Positions 55,406 to 64,000 of a stretch of 64,000 nt of DNA are shown here, piece by piece (within the stretch, counting starts at the first letter, position 1; every line of letters starts with the position of its first letter). The translations under genes were made by a program, and so were the position numbers. Under the pieces are notes generated by a model. The model was not told the origin of the DNA. It did no database searches and worked only from the letters and a program-made list of their open reading frames with translations. Source of the stretch: a bacterium (GTDB lineage Bacteria; Pseudomonadota; Alphaproteobacteria; Rhizobiales; Aestuariivirgaceae); contig JALHQC010000017.1 in the NCBI GenBank assembly GCA_022842165.1, positions 1 through 64,000 of the forward strand, written 5' to 3'.

Positions 55406-56827
55406 ATGCTGTCGACCTATCAGGGCTACATGCTTTACACTCGCGATCCGGGCAAGGCCTACCAGCGCGCGGCGGCCCAGCCCCTCAATGCGCGCGATGA
55501 AGACTACTATCGCGAAAACATCGGCAAGGTCCGGAAGATCGATGACTTCCTGAACGATTTCCGCCTCTTCGGCTATGCCATGAAGGCCTATAATCTCGAA
55601 GACATGACCTATGCCAAGGCCTTCATGAAGAAGGTGCTGCTGAGCGATCTGTCCGATGAAAAGAGCTTCGCCAACAGGCTGAATGACACCCGATACCGCA
55701 GCTTTGCCGAAGCCTTCCAGTTCGATCCCGCCGGCAACGTGATCGATACCGCCACCGCCCAATCGACCGAACAGGGCTTCGACACCCTGAACAGGTTCAA
55801 GGCCGCAGCAGGCAGTTCTGTCGCCGCGACGATCGAATATGCCTACCTGGTCAAGAAGCTTCCCGCCGTCGATTCCGTCGATGATCTGATCAAGGACAAG
55901 CGCCTGCTGTCCGACGTTCTGGCCGCCTACAAGCTCAACTCCGGCATCGACCCCAAGGTCGTCTCCTCGGCTTTGAAAAGCGATCTCTCCGACCCCGCGA
56001 GCTACGTCAACCGGACGGGAAACGCGGCCTTGAAGGAACTCGTGGCCGACTTCAATTTCGATGCGGACGGCAACGTGGCGACCGCGCGCATCGCCCAGAC
56101 GCAGGAGAGTTTCTCGCGCATGGCGAGGCTCTACTTGCAGGCGATCGGCACCGACCCGGAAGCCCGAAAGACCGCCGGCACCGAGTCGAAACATGTCTGG
56201 GAGGTCATTTCAACTGCTCCTTCGATCGATATGCTCGTTGCGGACAAGCGTACCGTCGCCTACATCGGAACAGCCTTCGGAGATCCGAAGATTGATGCAA
56301 CGAAGCTCCGCGCTATCCTGACCAGCGATCTCGACGACCCTAGAAGCACGGCAAACACGCTCGGGCCAAAATTCCATGACATGGCGGCCTCCTTCCAGTT
56401 CACCCCGGCAGGCATGATCGCGCGGGAACTCAATGTCACGGCGCAATCGCGTACCGATATCGAGCTGGCAACCCAGTCCTATCTTCAGAACAGCATGGAA
56501 GCCGATGCTGGCAGAGACAATGTCGGCGTTAAGCTCGCCCTCTATTTTGCGCGCAAGGCGTCCGAACTGACGAGCGCCTACGACTTTCTCGCCGACAAGG
56601 CGCTCCTGAAATTCGTCCAGACCGCTCTTCAGCTACCGGCCTCGGGCGGCGCCAACGTCGATGTTCTGGCAAAATCGATCGAGAAGCGCCTCGACCTGGC
56701 AGACCTCAAGGATCCGGCAAAGGTCAACAAGCTCGTCGCCCGCTTTGCAGCACTCTACGACATGCAGAATGGCGTCAACAGCCAATCCCTGGTGCTGCAA
56801 TTGTTCGGCGGAGGAAACGCCGGCTAG
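55406..56827 (+). CDS. DUF1217 protein (flagellum-associated family)
   Basis: The 473-residue protein carries repeated helical units of DUF1217 (RNDTRYRSFAEAFQFDPAG-like NDTRYRSFAEAFQFDPAG, and later GPKFHDMAASFQFTPAGM). In Rhizobiales DUF1217 genes usually stand near flagellar operons; no flagellar gene is in this window, so this is an isolated copy. No signal peptide. Function unknown; a flagellar rod or export role has been suggested for relatives. Confidence 0.75.
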   Translation: MLSTYQGYMLYTRDPGKAYQRAAAQPLNARDEDYYRENIGKVRKIDDFLNDFRLFGYAMKAYNLEDMTYAKAFMKKVLLSDLSDEKSFANRLNDTRYRSFAEAFQFDPAGNVIDTATAQSTEQGFDTLNRFKAAAGSSVAATIEYAYLVKKLPAVDSVDDLIKDKRLLSDVLAAYKLNSGIDPKVVSSALKSDLSDPASYVNRTGNAALKELVADFNFDADGNVATARIAQTQESFSRMARLYLQAIGTDPEARKTAGTESKHVWEVISTAPSIDMLVADKRTVAYIGTAFGDPKIDATKLRAILTSDLDDPRSTANTLGPKFHDMAASFQFTPAGMIARELNVTAQSRTDIELATQSYLQNSMEADAGRDNVGVKLALYFARKASELTSAYDFLADKALLKFVQTALQLPASGGANVDVLAKSIEKRLDLADLKDPAKVNKLVARFAALYDMQNGVNSQSLVLQLFGGGNAG

Positions 56828-56854
56828 CAATTCTGGCCGCAGTCCCAAGTCCCT

Positions 56855-57328
56855 CTAAAGGGCCGAGCCATCCTTGCGGGTGAACGAGAACTTATAGTCC
56901 GACTTCACTGCCTTCAGGTCCACATCCGGATAATGCGCGGTTTCGGTCGTGGATCGCGTGCCGACTTCGAGATAAGTTGCCGGAACACTGGTTTTGTTGA
57001 TCAGGCAATGCCCGTTCGGCACACCCGCCTTGAAGCCCGCGCACATGCCGGGCGTCAGCACATGCTCGCCCACATCGTCATGCAGCACGATCTCGCCGCT
57101 CAGCACATAGATGAATTCGTCCTCGGCTTCATGCCAGTGCCGGTGGGCAGACATGGCGCCCGGTTCCAGCGTGACCAGATTGACGCCATACTGCGTCAGG
57201 CCGAACTTGTCGCCCAGTACACGCTTGGCGCGGCCCGCCACGGCCTTCGCGAGGTCCGCCGGATAGTTGGAGCCAACCCGCGGCGCGACGGTCGAGGCAA
57301 CGAGAAAGGCGGGCGGCTTTTCAGCCAT
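56855..57328 (-). CDS. Cupin-domain protein
   Basis: The 157-residue protein (start MAEKPPAFLV at 57328) has the cupin motifs SAHRHWHEAEDEFIYVLSGE and PNGHCLINKTS, with the metal-binding histidines and glutamate. Small-molecule binding or isomerase role likely. Its ATG overlaps the Fe-S scaffold stop by 8 bases, suggesting co-expression. Confidence 0.8.
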   Translation of the reverse strand: MAEKPPAFLVASTVAPRVGSNYPADLAKAVAGRAKRVLGDKFGLTQYGVNLVTLEPGAMSAHRHWHEAEDEFIYVLSGEIVLHDDVGEHVLTPGMCAGFKAGVPNGHCLINKTSVPATYLEVGTRSTTETAHYPDVDLKAVKSDYKFSFTRKDGSAL

Positions 57329-57770
57329 GAGCGGCAACCTTGTCCTTCGCCTCGATCTGGTTCACCGCATCGACGACGGCATCGAAGGTCAGCAGCGTCG
57401 AGGCGTGCCGCGCCTTGAAATCCCTGACCGGCAGCAGCGCCTCGAGGTCGGCCCATTTTCCAGACGGAGGGGGGCCTCCTTCCTTCAGCATCCTGTACAT
57501 CTGCTCGCGCACCGCGCGAAGCTCGTCCGGCGTCGATCCGACCACATGCCGCGCCATGATGGAGGAAGACGCCTGCCCCAGCGCGCAGGCCTTCACCTCG
57601 TGGCCAAAGTCGCTGACAGCGCCATCCTTCATGCTGACGTCAACCGTCACCTTGGAGCCGCACAGCCGGGAATGGCCTACCGCCGTCGCATCGGGATGCG
57701 CCAGGCGTTGCAATCTCGGTATATCTGCCGCGAAGCCCAGAATCTTGCGGTTGTAGATGTCGTTGATCAT
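57321..57770 (-). CDS. Iron-sulfur cluster scaffold, IscU/NifU-N type
   Basis: The 149-residue protein has the scaffold motifs HSRLCGSKVTVD and KACALGQASSS, two of the three cysteines that bind the cluster. Where the third cysteine usually sits (KCATL in SufU) the sequence reads ARHASTLLTF, with histidine. Relatives in alphaproteobacteria share this feature, so activity may rely on a histidine ligand. The partner cupin gene overlaps its stop. Confidence 0.8.
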   Translation of the reverse strand: MINDIYNRKILGFAADIPRLQRLAHPDATAVGHSRLCGSKVTVDVSMKDGAVSDFGHEVKACALGQASSSIMARHVVGSTPDELRAVREQMYRMLKEGGPPPSGKWADLEALLPVRDFKARHASTLLTFDAVVDAVNQIEAKDKVAAHG

Positions 57771-57958
57771 TCCGATATCCTAACCCGTCATGGCCACCTG
57801 CGCAAATGGCAGCAGGCATGACGTTTGCCGGTTTGCCATCCGGGGAGAGGACATGATATGGGAGCGCCAATTCCGGGGATCAAATCTCCGGCCATGTCAT
57901 CCACTGGCGGCAGGTTTGCGTAAACAAGGCCGCTTGAGGGAAGGTAAAGTCAGGATCA

Positions 57959-58591
57959 ATGGACGCAGTTATCAAGAAGATGCAGCCGGCGCCACGGCTT
58001 GTGAAGCGCCCGACGCAGGAAGAAGCCGAGGCCGCCGTGCGCGTGCTGCTCGCCTGGGCAGGCGACAACCCGGACCGTGAGGGCCTCCTCGATACGCCGC
58101 GCCGTGTCACCAAGGCCTTTCGCGAATATTTCTCGGGGTATGACGAAGACCCCGCCGAAGCCCTGTCCCGCACCTTCGAGGATGTCGGCGGCTATGACGA
58201 TATCGTCATGCTGCGCGATATCGAATTCAATTCCCATTGCGAGCATCACATCGCGCCCTTCGTGGGCCGCGTGCATGTCGCCTATCTCCCCACCAAATCC
58301 GTGGTCGGCATCTCGAAGCTGGCGCGCGTGGTCGAGATCTTTGCCCGCCGCCTGCAGACGCAGGAAACCATGACGGCCCAGATCGCCAACGCCATCATGA
58401 ACTCGTTGCAGCCGGGCGGCGTCGCCGTGCTGGTGGAAGCGGTTCACACCTGCATGTCGATGCGCGGCGTCGGCAAGCGCAACGTCGCCACCATCACCAC
58501 GCAGTTCGCGGGCGAGTTCAAGACCAACCCGGTCATGCAGGCCCGCTTCATGGAACTGGTCCGCGCGCCCTCCAACGGCTTCTCGCTCTGA
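57959..58591 (+). CDS. folE: GTP cyclohydrolase I
   Basis: Converts GTP to dihydroneopterin triphosphate for folate. The 210-residue chain has the FolE zinc region [12 protein letters not shown], the [18 protein letters not shown] segment and HTCMSMRGV. It is the first of a pair with hisI, which starts 2 bases after its stop. The 188-base upstream region contains no recognised riboswitch or other gene. Confidence 0.95.
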   Translation: MDAVIKKMQPAPRLVKRPTQEEAEAAVRVLLAWAGDNPDREGLLDTPRRVTKAFREYFSGYDEDPAEALSRTFEDVGGYDDIVMLRDIEFNSHCEHHIAPFVGRVHVAYLPTKSVVGISKLARVVEIFARRLQTQETMTAQIANAIMNSLQPGGVAVLVEAVHTCMSMRGVGKRNVATITTQFAGEFKTNPVMQARFMELVRAPSNGFSL

Positions 58592-58593
58592 CG

Positions 58594-58995
58594 ATGTCAT
58601 CGGACCTCGATGAAACCACCGCGTTTCAGCCGAGGTTCGATGCCGATGGCCTGATCCCCGCGATCGTCACCGACGCGGGCGATGGCACCGTGCTGATGTT
58701 CGCACACATGAATGCCGAAGCCTTGCGCCTTACGCTCGAAACCGGCATCGCTCATTTCTGGAGCCGCTCGCGCGCGAAGCTCTGGAAGAAAGGCGAAACC
58801 TCTGGCGAGACTCTGAAGGTCGAGCAGGTTTTGACCGACTGCGACCAGGACGTGCTACAGATCAAGGCCCGTCCGCAAGGCCTGGGTGCCGCCTGCCACA
58901 CCGGCCGCCGCAGCTGCTTCTATCGCCGCCTCGACAATGGCAAGCTGGTTTTCACCGGGGCAACTCCGCTGTTCGATCCGAAGGACGTTTACTAG
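58594..58995 (+). CDS. hisI: Phosphoribosyl-AMP cyclohydrolase
   Basis: The 133-residue enzyme of histidine synthesis has [28 protein letters not shown] and [11 protein letters not shown], carrying the metal and zinc ligands. The ATG at 58594 follows folE by 2 bases, which places it in an operon with folE. No hisE domain is fused. Confidence 0.93.
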   Translation: MSSDLDETTAFQPRFDADGLIPAIVTDAGDGTVLMFAHMNAEALRLTLETGIAHFWSRSRAKLWKKGETSGETLKVEQVLTDCDQDVLQIKARPQGLGAACHTGRRSCFYRRLDNGKLVFTGATPLFDPKDVY

Positions 58996-59069
58996 CTGCT
59001 GCCCATATGTCGGCGGGAACCTCTGAAGTTGCCGGTTCGTTCAACCATCCTGTCAGAAGGAATTTGAAC

Positions 59070-59654
59070 ATGGCAATGCAGCATACCGAAAACCGACAAC
59101 CTGTCAGCGGCAGATGGAGCCAGCCCGACCCAGCAACAATTGCAATGGCGCGCGGCCTCGGCGTGGTCTCGCTGGCCCTTGGCGCCATGGAGATCACCGG
59201 CGCAAAGTCCCTCTCCCGCATGCTGGGCATGGAGCACCAGGAAAACCTCATCCGCATGTGCGGTGCGCGCGAAATCGTTCAGGGTGTCGGCATTCTCTCA
59301 TCGCGCGACCCGACCATGTGGATGTGGGCACGCGTCGCCGGGGATGCGCTCGATATCGGTCTTCTGGCGCGCGAACTCGGAGGCAGGCGGCCGAAAACAC
59401 TGAACCTTGGAATTGCACTTGCGTCCGTTCTCGGCATCACGGCGATGGACATCTATTGTGCCCGCGCCCTCGGCAATGAAGCAAAAAGGAACGCTTCGCC
59501 GGAGATCGACTTCAGCAAGCGCACGGGCCTGCCTGCCACAGCGGTTGGCCGCCATGGCCGCGCGCGCGGCACGCCGGGCCATACCCCCACGGACTGGAAT
59601 GGATCGGGCACCGATGGCCAGCCGAAAGTGGGCTACCCGGCAGAGGCGATATAG
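59070..59654 (+). CDS. Hypothetical membrane protein of the cyclase/dehydrase-associated type
   Basis: Start at 59070 (MAMQHTENRQPV) follows AGAAGGAA. The 194-residue protein has a hydrophobic N-terminal segment (ARGLGVVSLALGAMEI), helices (LLARELGGRR, LGIALASVLGITAMDIYC) and a glycine- and polar-rich tail. It matches the N-terminal half of proteins annotated as cyclase/dehydrase in Rhizobiales. No SRPBCC domain follows. Its end overlaps the convergent CBS gene. Confidence 0.6.
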   Translation: MAMQHTENRQPVSGRWSQPDPATIAMARGLGVVSLALGAMEITGAKSLSRMLGMEHQENLIRMCGAREIVQGVGILSSRDPTMWMWARVAGDALDIGLLARELGGRRPKTLNLGIALASVLGITAMDIYCARALGNEAKRNASPEIDFSKRTGLPATAVGRHGRARGTPGHTPTDWNGSGTDGQPKVGYPAEAI

Positions 59655-60067
59655 GTCTTCATCTCCTCGGCCTCGCGTTCCATCATCTCCATCCGGTGTT
59701 TGACGACGTCGCCGATCGAAATCATGCCGGCGAGCTTGCCGTTGGAAACCACCGGAAGATGGCGGATGCGGTGCTCCGTCATCAGCGTCACGAGATCGGT
59801 TTCCGTATCGTTGGGCGAACATGTCCGCACCTTCGCGGTCATGATGTCGGCTGCGGTTTTCCGCGCTACTCCGGCGGCATCGCCCGCCATGGCGCGAACC
59901 ACGTCCCGTTCCGACACGATCCCGGCGATGCCGCCGGCCTTGTCGGTCACCAGTACTGCGCCGATGCGGTGTCTCGACAGGGTATCGACGATTGATTGCA
60001 CACTGTCTCCGGGTGCAACCGTGATCACGGTAGAGCCCTTCTGCTTGAGGATATGAGTGACTGCCAT
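59633..60067 (-). CDS. CBS-domain protein
   Basis: The 144-residue protein consists of two CBS domains (about 7-65 and 75-135), with VQSIVDTLSRHRIGAVLVTD and GIVSERDVVRAM, typical of adenine nucleotide-sensing regulatory proteins. No enzymatic domain. Target unknown. It overlaps the convergent membrane gene at its stop. Confidence 0.88.
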   Translation of the reverse strand: MAVTHILKQKGSTVITVAPGDSVQSIVDTLSRHRIGAVLVTDKAGGIAGIVSERDVVRAMAGDAAGVARKTAADIMTAKVRTCSPNDTETDLVTLMTEHRIRHLPVVSNGKLAGMISIGDVVKHRMEMMEREAEEMKTYIASAG

Positions 60068-60115
60068 GTGAGTCTCCTTCCTGCAAGATTGAACGTGGGC
60101 GAGGCTATCACGGTT

Positions 60116-60832
60116 TCAGTCGGCGCGCACCGCTCTCCGTGCCAGGAGGTAAAAGCCGGCGATTCCGCCCATGAACCCTCCCAGATGCGCCTCCCAGGCG
60201 ATGCCGCTCTCCTCGATGAAGGAATTGCCCGTCCACCCGGTCGCCCCGGAAACAAGCGTGATTGCCAGCCAGATCGCCATGAAAATCAGGGCGTTGCGGC
60301 TGCGGATCAGCTCACCCGGGGAAAGCGGCCGGACACCGCCCGCCACCCGCCGCCCATACATGATGGGAATGGCCGCCCCCAGCAGGCCCGAAACGGCCCC
60401 CGATGCCCCCAGCACGAAGACGATCGTGCCCCAGTGCAGTGCCAGGCTCGCGAGGCCACCCGTCACCGCCGCCATGGCGCACAGCCCGAAAAAGCCCAGG
60501 TGCCCCAGATACCGCGCCACCACCGTGCCGAAGATCAGCAGCCACAGGCCGTTGAACAGCAGGTGCATCCAGTCGCCGTGGAGGAATGCATAGGTGATGA
60601 GGCTCCAGTATTCCGAACCGGCCACCATGGGAAAGCCCGCCTCGGTGAACCGCGCCGGGATCAGCGCGAACAGGTACAGGCTTGCGCTCTGCCAGCTCTG
60701 CCCGCCATATTGAAGCGCGGCGTGGATCGCAGCCAGCACGGCAATCAGCGCCAGCACACTCCACGGTGCATTGAACACCGGCTGCGGCACGCCCGTTCTC
60801 CAGTTTCCCGGTCCGTTGGCGGACTCCGACAC
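60116..60832 (-). CDS. Rhomboid-family intramembrane serine protease
   Basis: The 238-residue membrane protein has the rhomboid pattern HLLFNGLWLLIFG (histidine 90 and asparagine 94), the catalytic serine 144 in LGASGAVSG, and histidine 216 in WEAHLGGF. It cleaves membrane-anchored substrates, which are not known here. Its start lies about 100 bases from the PAS gene on the opposite strand. Confidence 0.9.
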   Translation of the reverse strand: MSESANGPGNWRTGVPQPVFNAPWSVLALIAVLAAIHAALQYGGQSWQSASLYLFALIPARFTEAGFPMVAGSEYWSLITYAFLHGDWMHLLFNGLWLLIFGTVVARYLGHLGFFGLCAMAAVTGGLASLALHWGTIVFVLGASGAVSGLLGAAIPIMYGRRVAGGVRPLSPGELIRSRNALIFMAIWLAITLVSGATGWTGNSFIEESGIAWEAHLGGFMGGIAGFYLLARRAVRAD

Positions 60833-60932
60833 TCGCTACCTCCCGCCTGACTGGCACGATCGCTGCACCACCCTCGCCACACCGTTCACGAATGGAACAC
60901 CGGCGGAACCCGCCGGCAAAACGAGGATCGAC

Positions 60933-61562
60933 ATGCTGGTTAACGACGAAACCACCCTGAGCCAAGACGAAACCACCATTCTCCATCCTTCGAGCCGCAT
61001 GCTGTTCCGCTTCTGGGAGGCGATGCGCGGTGACAATCCGCAGCCCCGCCGCGACGATCTCGACCTGCACCAGATCAGGCAGTTGGTGCCCAATCTCTTC
61101 ATTGGCGAATATGCGGTGAAGGCCCGTATGTTCCGCTGGCGCCTCGCCGGAACAGGCATCTGTGAGCTCTTTCGCCGCGAACTGACCGGCACCAACATGC
61201 TCGCCGGCTGGGACGCTTTCGAGGTCGACACGATCTCGCGTTTTCTGTCCAGCACCATGAATTCAAAGCAGCCCGCCGTCCTCCGCTTCCGCATGTACAC
61301 CGATCGCGACCAGATCGTCGGGGCCGAAATGGCGGCGTTTCCCATGCTCGCCGTCGATGGCGTGACGACCCACCTCCTGGGTGGCGTATTCCCCTTCCGG
61401 GAAACCTGGTCCCTGGGCTACACGGCCCTGACGGGTTTTGAACTGTCCGCCGCCCGCCTTGTGTGGACTGAAAACCTGCCAGAAGCACCGCCCCAGGAGC
61501 ATCCGGCCACCGTGGCCCGCCGCAGTTTCCATGTCATTCCGGGCGGTCTTTCCAGCCACTGA
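60933..61562 (+). CDS. PAS-domain protein (PAS_5 type)
   Basis: Start at 60933 (MLVNDETTLS) follows GAGGATCG. The 209-residue protein has a single PAS_5-like domain (FWEAMRGDNPQPRRDDLDL, LFIGEYAVKARMFRWRLAGTG) and no output domain. Alphaproteobacteria carry several such proteins of unknown function. It is upstream of a PilZ protein. Confidence 0.75.
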   Translation: MLVNDETTLSQDETTILHPSSRMLFRFWEAMRGDNPQPRRDDLDLHQIRQLVPNLFIGEYAVKARMFRWRLAGTGICELFRRELTGTNMLAGWDAFEVDTISRFLSSTMNSKQPAVLRFRMYTDRDQIVGAEMAAFPMLAVDGVTTHLLGGVFPFRETWSLGYTALTGFELSAARLVWTENLPEAPPQEHPATVARRSFHVIPGGLSSH

Positions 61563-61636
61563 CCCTGGGTGACGCCTTAACCAGGTCTTTACGACGCACG
61601 CCTAGTATCCTCCCCTGCCATGGAGGAGAAACCAGC

Positions 61637-62236
61637 GTGAACGCCACCGCACAAGCTTCAGCAGCCCCAGCTGCCGGTACCCTCGCTGCGGTCAAGCAAA
61701 CGCTTTTCGGCCGTTTCATGCTGCCCGACATGAGCGAACATCCCTGCCAGGTGAACAGCATTACCCTCGACGGCGCCAATTTCCTCACCACGCATCATGT
61801 GCCGCCAGGCCTTCCCATCGTCGCCTACCTGGAAGAAGTGGGCCGCATCGAGGCAACCTCCTCCTCTGCAATCGATGGCGGTTTCCAGGTCACCTTCTCG
61901 CTGACAGGCGCCCGCCGCGACCGTTTCGAGACGCGCCTCAAGTGGCTGGTCCAGAAAGAACATGGCCAGAGTGCCGAAGACCGCCGCCACGTGCGCTACG
62001 AACCGCGCGAAAAGCAATCGCAGCTGACCATGCCGGATGGCCGCGAATACAATTGCGAAGTGGTCGACATCTCGCTGTCGGGCGCCGCGATCAAGGTCGA
62101 GGTCATGCCAAGTCTTGGCACCTATGTGCTGTTGGGCAAAATGCGAGGCCGCGTCGTGCGCTACCTCGAAAATGGCGTGGCGCTGGAGTTCGTGAAGCTG
62201 CTCGACCGCAGCCAGCTTACCGACAGCGTCCGCTGA
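61637..62236 (+). CDS. PilZ-domain c-di-GMP-binding protein, two PilZ-like domains
   Basis: The GTG at 61637 is preceded by GGAGGAGAAAC. The 199-residue protein has a degenerate N-terminal PilZ-like domain (about 25-110, NSITLDG only) and a complete C-terminal PilZ domain with R116xxxR120 (RRHVR) and DISLSG at 144-149. It probably binds c-di-GMP through the second domain. It follows a PAS gene by 74 bases. A CtrA-like sequence (TTAA-N7-TTTA, one mismatch) is at 61578-61592. Confidence 0.85.
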   Translation: MNATAQASAAPAAGTLAAVKQTLFGRFMLPDMSEHPCQVNSITLDGANFLTTHHVPPGLPIVAYLEEVGRIEATSSSAIDGGFQVTFSLTGARRDRFETRLKWLVQKEHGQSAEDRRHVRYEPREKQSQLTMPDGREYNCEVVDISLSGAAIKVEVMPSLGTYVLLGKMRGRVVRYLENGVALEFVKLLDRSQLTDSVR

Positions 62237-62342
62237 GGCGGCGGGCCGGTTCCCGGTCCACAATCGCACTTCCCTATCCAGCCTCTCCTGTCATAAGGTT
62301 CCTGCCAGAAACGCAGATAAGCGTTCGCTTCAGGGGAAAAGC

Positions 62343-63800
62343 ATGGACAGAATTCCGGCGCGGAAGAAACTTACCAGCCTCACCGATATCTACGCCTTTT
62401 TTCGCCAGAACCAGACGCCCATCACCTTCCTCTCGCCCACGCCATACAATCTGCTGGGCCTCGGCCGCTGGATCAACAAGTTCGAGTACATCAACTTCTT
62501 CGACAGTTTCGACGGTACGCACCCCAAGATCACGGTGCCGCGCGAGCATGGGCCGCACGAATTCCGCTCGATCGAAGACGTCAACAACTACCTTTTGCGC
62601 CACAAGGAAGTGCGCGCGAGGCTCAAGGATCGGGGCCCCGGCTACCTGCTGCTTGTGATGTTCGACGAGGAGACGGAAACCCTCGCCAGGGAACTCGGCC
62701 AGAAAATCGCCCTGCCGCCCGCCAAGCTGCGAAAGCACATCGATTCCAAGATCACCACCACCAAGCTTGGCAACGCCGCCGGCATCCACAGCGCGCCCAA
62801 CACCATGGGCCGCGCCAAATCCTTCCGTGAGCTGATGAAACTTGCGACGGAAGCGCGCCTCGGCGCCGATCTGGTGGTGCAGACGCCCTATGGCGATTCA
62901 GGCCGCACCACATTCTTTATCAAGTCCGAGGACGATTGGAAAAAGAACGAAGCAGACCTCGTCAAGGAACAGTTGAAGGTCATGCGCCGCATCAACCACC
63001 TGCCCGGCACGGTGGAAGCAGTGGCCACGCGTCACGGCACGCTCGTCGGCCCGCTCCAAACCGATATCACCGGCTTCTCCGAAGTCACCCCGTACAAGGG
63101 CGGCTGGTGCGGCAACGATGTTTTTACAGGTGGCCTCGAATCCGAGAGGAAGGCCGTGATCCGGATGGCGCAGAAGCTGGGCGACCAGCTTTACAAGGCG
63201 GGCTACAAGGGCGCATTCTGCATGGACTTCCTCATCGATACCGACACGCGGAAAGTCTACCTGGGCGAAATCAACCCGCGCATCTCGGGCGCCTCGCCAA
63301 TGACCAATCTCATCACCTCCACCTATGGCGGCTGCCCGGTCTATCTCTTCCACATGCTCGAATACATGGGCGTGGACTGGGAAATCGACCTGTCCAAAAT
63401 CCAGCAGCGCTGGGCCGAGTTCGACAACTGGAGCCAGCTGATCCTGAAATACCCGGTGGATCGCGTGGAGATGATCACCAGGGCGCCCTCATCCGGCATC
63501 TGGCGCATGGGCAAAAACGGTTCGATCTCGCTTGTCCGCAAGTCGATCGACTGGTTCCTCACCGCCGATGAGGACGAAGCCTTCTATCTCCGAGTCTATA
63601 CCGCTGGCGACTACCGCTATCACGGTGCCGATATGGGCATCATCGTCTCGCGCGGAAGATTCCAGACCGATGACCGCAAGCTCACGCCGCGCGCCGTGCA
63701 GTGGGTGAATGCCATCAACGCACAGTTCGAGGGCGTGCCGGTCACTGGTTCCTCCGCACCGCTGCCACCTCCCATGCATGATTCAAACAAGATGTTCTGA
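62343..63800 (+). CDS. ATP-grasp ligase-like protein
   Basis: The 485-residue protein has a carbamoyl-phosphate synthetase/biotin-carboxylase-like ATP-grasp core: SKITTTKLGNAAGI with a lysine, VVQTPYGDSGRTTFFI, and YLGEINPRISGASPM near residue 300-320. No biotin-carrier domain is present. Product unknown; the gene for a fumarylacetoacetate-hydrolase family protein starts 8 bases downstream, so the two may act on a common keto-acid. Confidence 0.75.
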   Translation: MDRIPARKKLTSLTDIYAFFRQNQTPITFLSPTPYNLLGLGRWINKFEYINFFDSFDGTHPKITVPREHGPHEFRSIEDVNNYLLRHKEVRARLKDRGPGYLLLVMFDEETETLARELGQKIALPPAKLRKHIDSKITTTKLGNAAGIHSAPNTMGRAKSFRELMKLATEARLGADLVVQTPYGDSGRTTFFIKSEDDWKKNEADLVKEQLKVMRRINHLPGTVEAVATRHGTLVGPLQTDITGFSEVTPYKGGWCGNDVFTGGLESERKAVIRMAQKLGDQLYKAGYKGAFCMDFLIDTDTRKVYLGEINPRISGASPMTNLITSTYGGCPVYLFHMLEYMGVDWEIDLSKIQQRWAEFDNWSQLILKYPVDRVEMITRAPSSGIWRMGKNGSISLVRKSIDWFLTADEDEAFYLRVYTAGDYRYHGADMGIIVSRGRFQTDDRKLTPRAVQWVNAINAQFEGVPVTGSSAPLPPPMHDSNKMF

Positions 63801-63808
63801 GAAGCACA

Positions 63809-64000
63809 ATGGCGAAGCTTTCCGACTACATGAACTCCTCGATTGCCCTTCCATCCGAAGGCCTGTTCGTAGGCCGCGTCTGGAACCCGTCCGTAGACGG
63901 ACCATGCGTCGTCCGCCGCGATGGCGCGAATCTGATCGATATCACCGCCGCTTTCCCAACGATGCGAGACCTCTGCGAGGCGGGCGATCCCGCCGGTGCC
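63809..64000 (+). CDS. Fumarylacetoacetate-hydrolase family protein, 5' part
   Basis: The frame starts with ATG 8 bases after the ATP-grasp gene and runs open to the window edge (64 codons). The visible part, with RVWNPSVDGPCVVRRDG and ITAAFPTMRDLCEAG, matches the N-terminal domain of the FAH family (2-keto-acid hydratases and decarboxylases). The catalytic domain lies beyond the window. Confidence 0.75.
   Translation, partial: MAKLSDYMNSSIALPSEGLFVGRVWNPSVDGPCVVRRDGANLIDITAAFPTMRDLCEAGDPAGA

Overview
The window reads as GC-rich alphaproteobacterial chromosome, most likely Hyphomicrobiales/Rhizobiales. The evidence is an AapJQMP-type amino-acid transporter, a cob-type cobalamin cluster with a DUF1636 gene, DUF1217 and DUF2336 proteins, an Omp25/31-like porin, and perfect CtrA-type sites (TTAA-N7-TTAA). 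The species cannot be named from sequence alone.

Positions 1-9323 are the right end of an integrated element. It ends in a 46-nt copy of the 3' part of a tRNA-Cys gene (9278-9323), next to a tyrosine integrase. Divergent from the integrase and a ribbon-helix-helix protein runs a tightly packed minus-strand train: AlpA/excisionase-like HTH, small ORF, HNH protein, Toprim primase-like protein, AAA RepA-like ATPase, a TTGTCC repeat field, a small ORF, a Nu1-like terminase small subunit, several unknowns, a 30-codon tape-measure-like start, and a cut-down TipJ-like tail protein. No large terminase, portal, capsid or lysis gene is visible here. The set is either a degraded prophage or a phage satellite (PICI-like); the left end lies outside the window.

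From 9.4 to 18 kb, after a PGPGW-like membrane protein and tRNA-Asn, lies a locus of exported proteins: a caspase-like protease on the plus strand, facing a minus-strand group of a second caspase-like protein (with an apparent dead N-terminal caspase fold), a secreted metzincin, a CHASE2 membrane protein without output domain, and a FecR-like protein. I regard this as the most promising uncharacterised chromosomal system.

From 18.2 to 27.3 kb: cysK-alaX-sseA, a Doc-like/AbrB toxin-antitoxin pair under a 16-bp palindromic operator, and a polar amino-acid ABC transporter whose operon carries a solute-binding protein at both ends. From 27.4 to 34.7 kb: a cobalamin cluster (cobK, cbiD, cobA, cobB, cobQ, cbiB, cobU, DUF1636). 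From 34.7 to 42.8 kb: NAD kinase, DUF2336, MFS transporter, a pseudo-receiver, an intergenic cluster of CtrA, DnaA and GANTC sites, flavin reductase-like protein, HAD phosphatase, nitroreductase, a repeat-built exported protein behind a CtrA site, and a zinc alcohol dehydrogenase.

From 42.9 to 64 kb the content is mostly housekeeping: ZIP transporter, pirin, LLM oxidoreductase, SDR, a TctABC transporter, an unknown two-gene membrane module, thrS, a porin, yidD, choline sulfatase, DUF1217, cupin, an Fe-S scaffold, folE-hisI, CBS and rhomboid proteins, PAS and PilZ proteins, an ATP-grasp protein, and the start of a fumarylacetoacetate-hydrolase family gene cut by the window edge. Most plus-strand or antisense long frames over these genes are GC-driven shadows and are left out.
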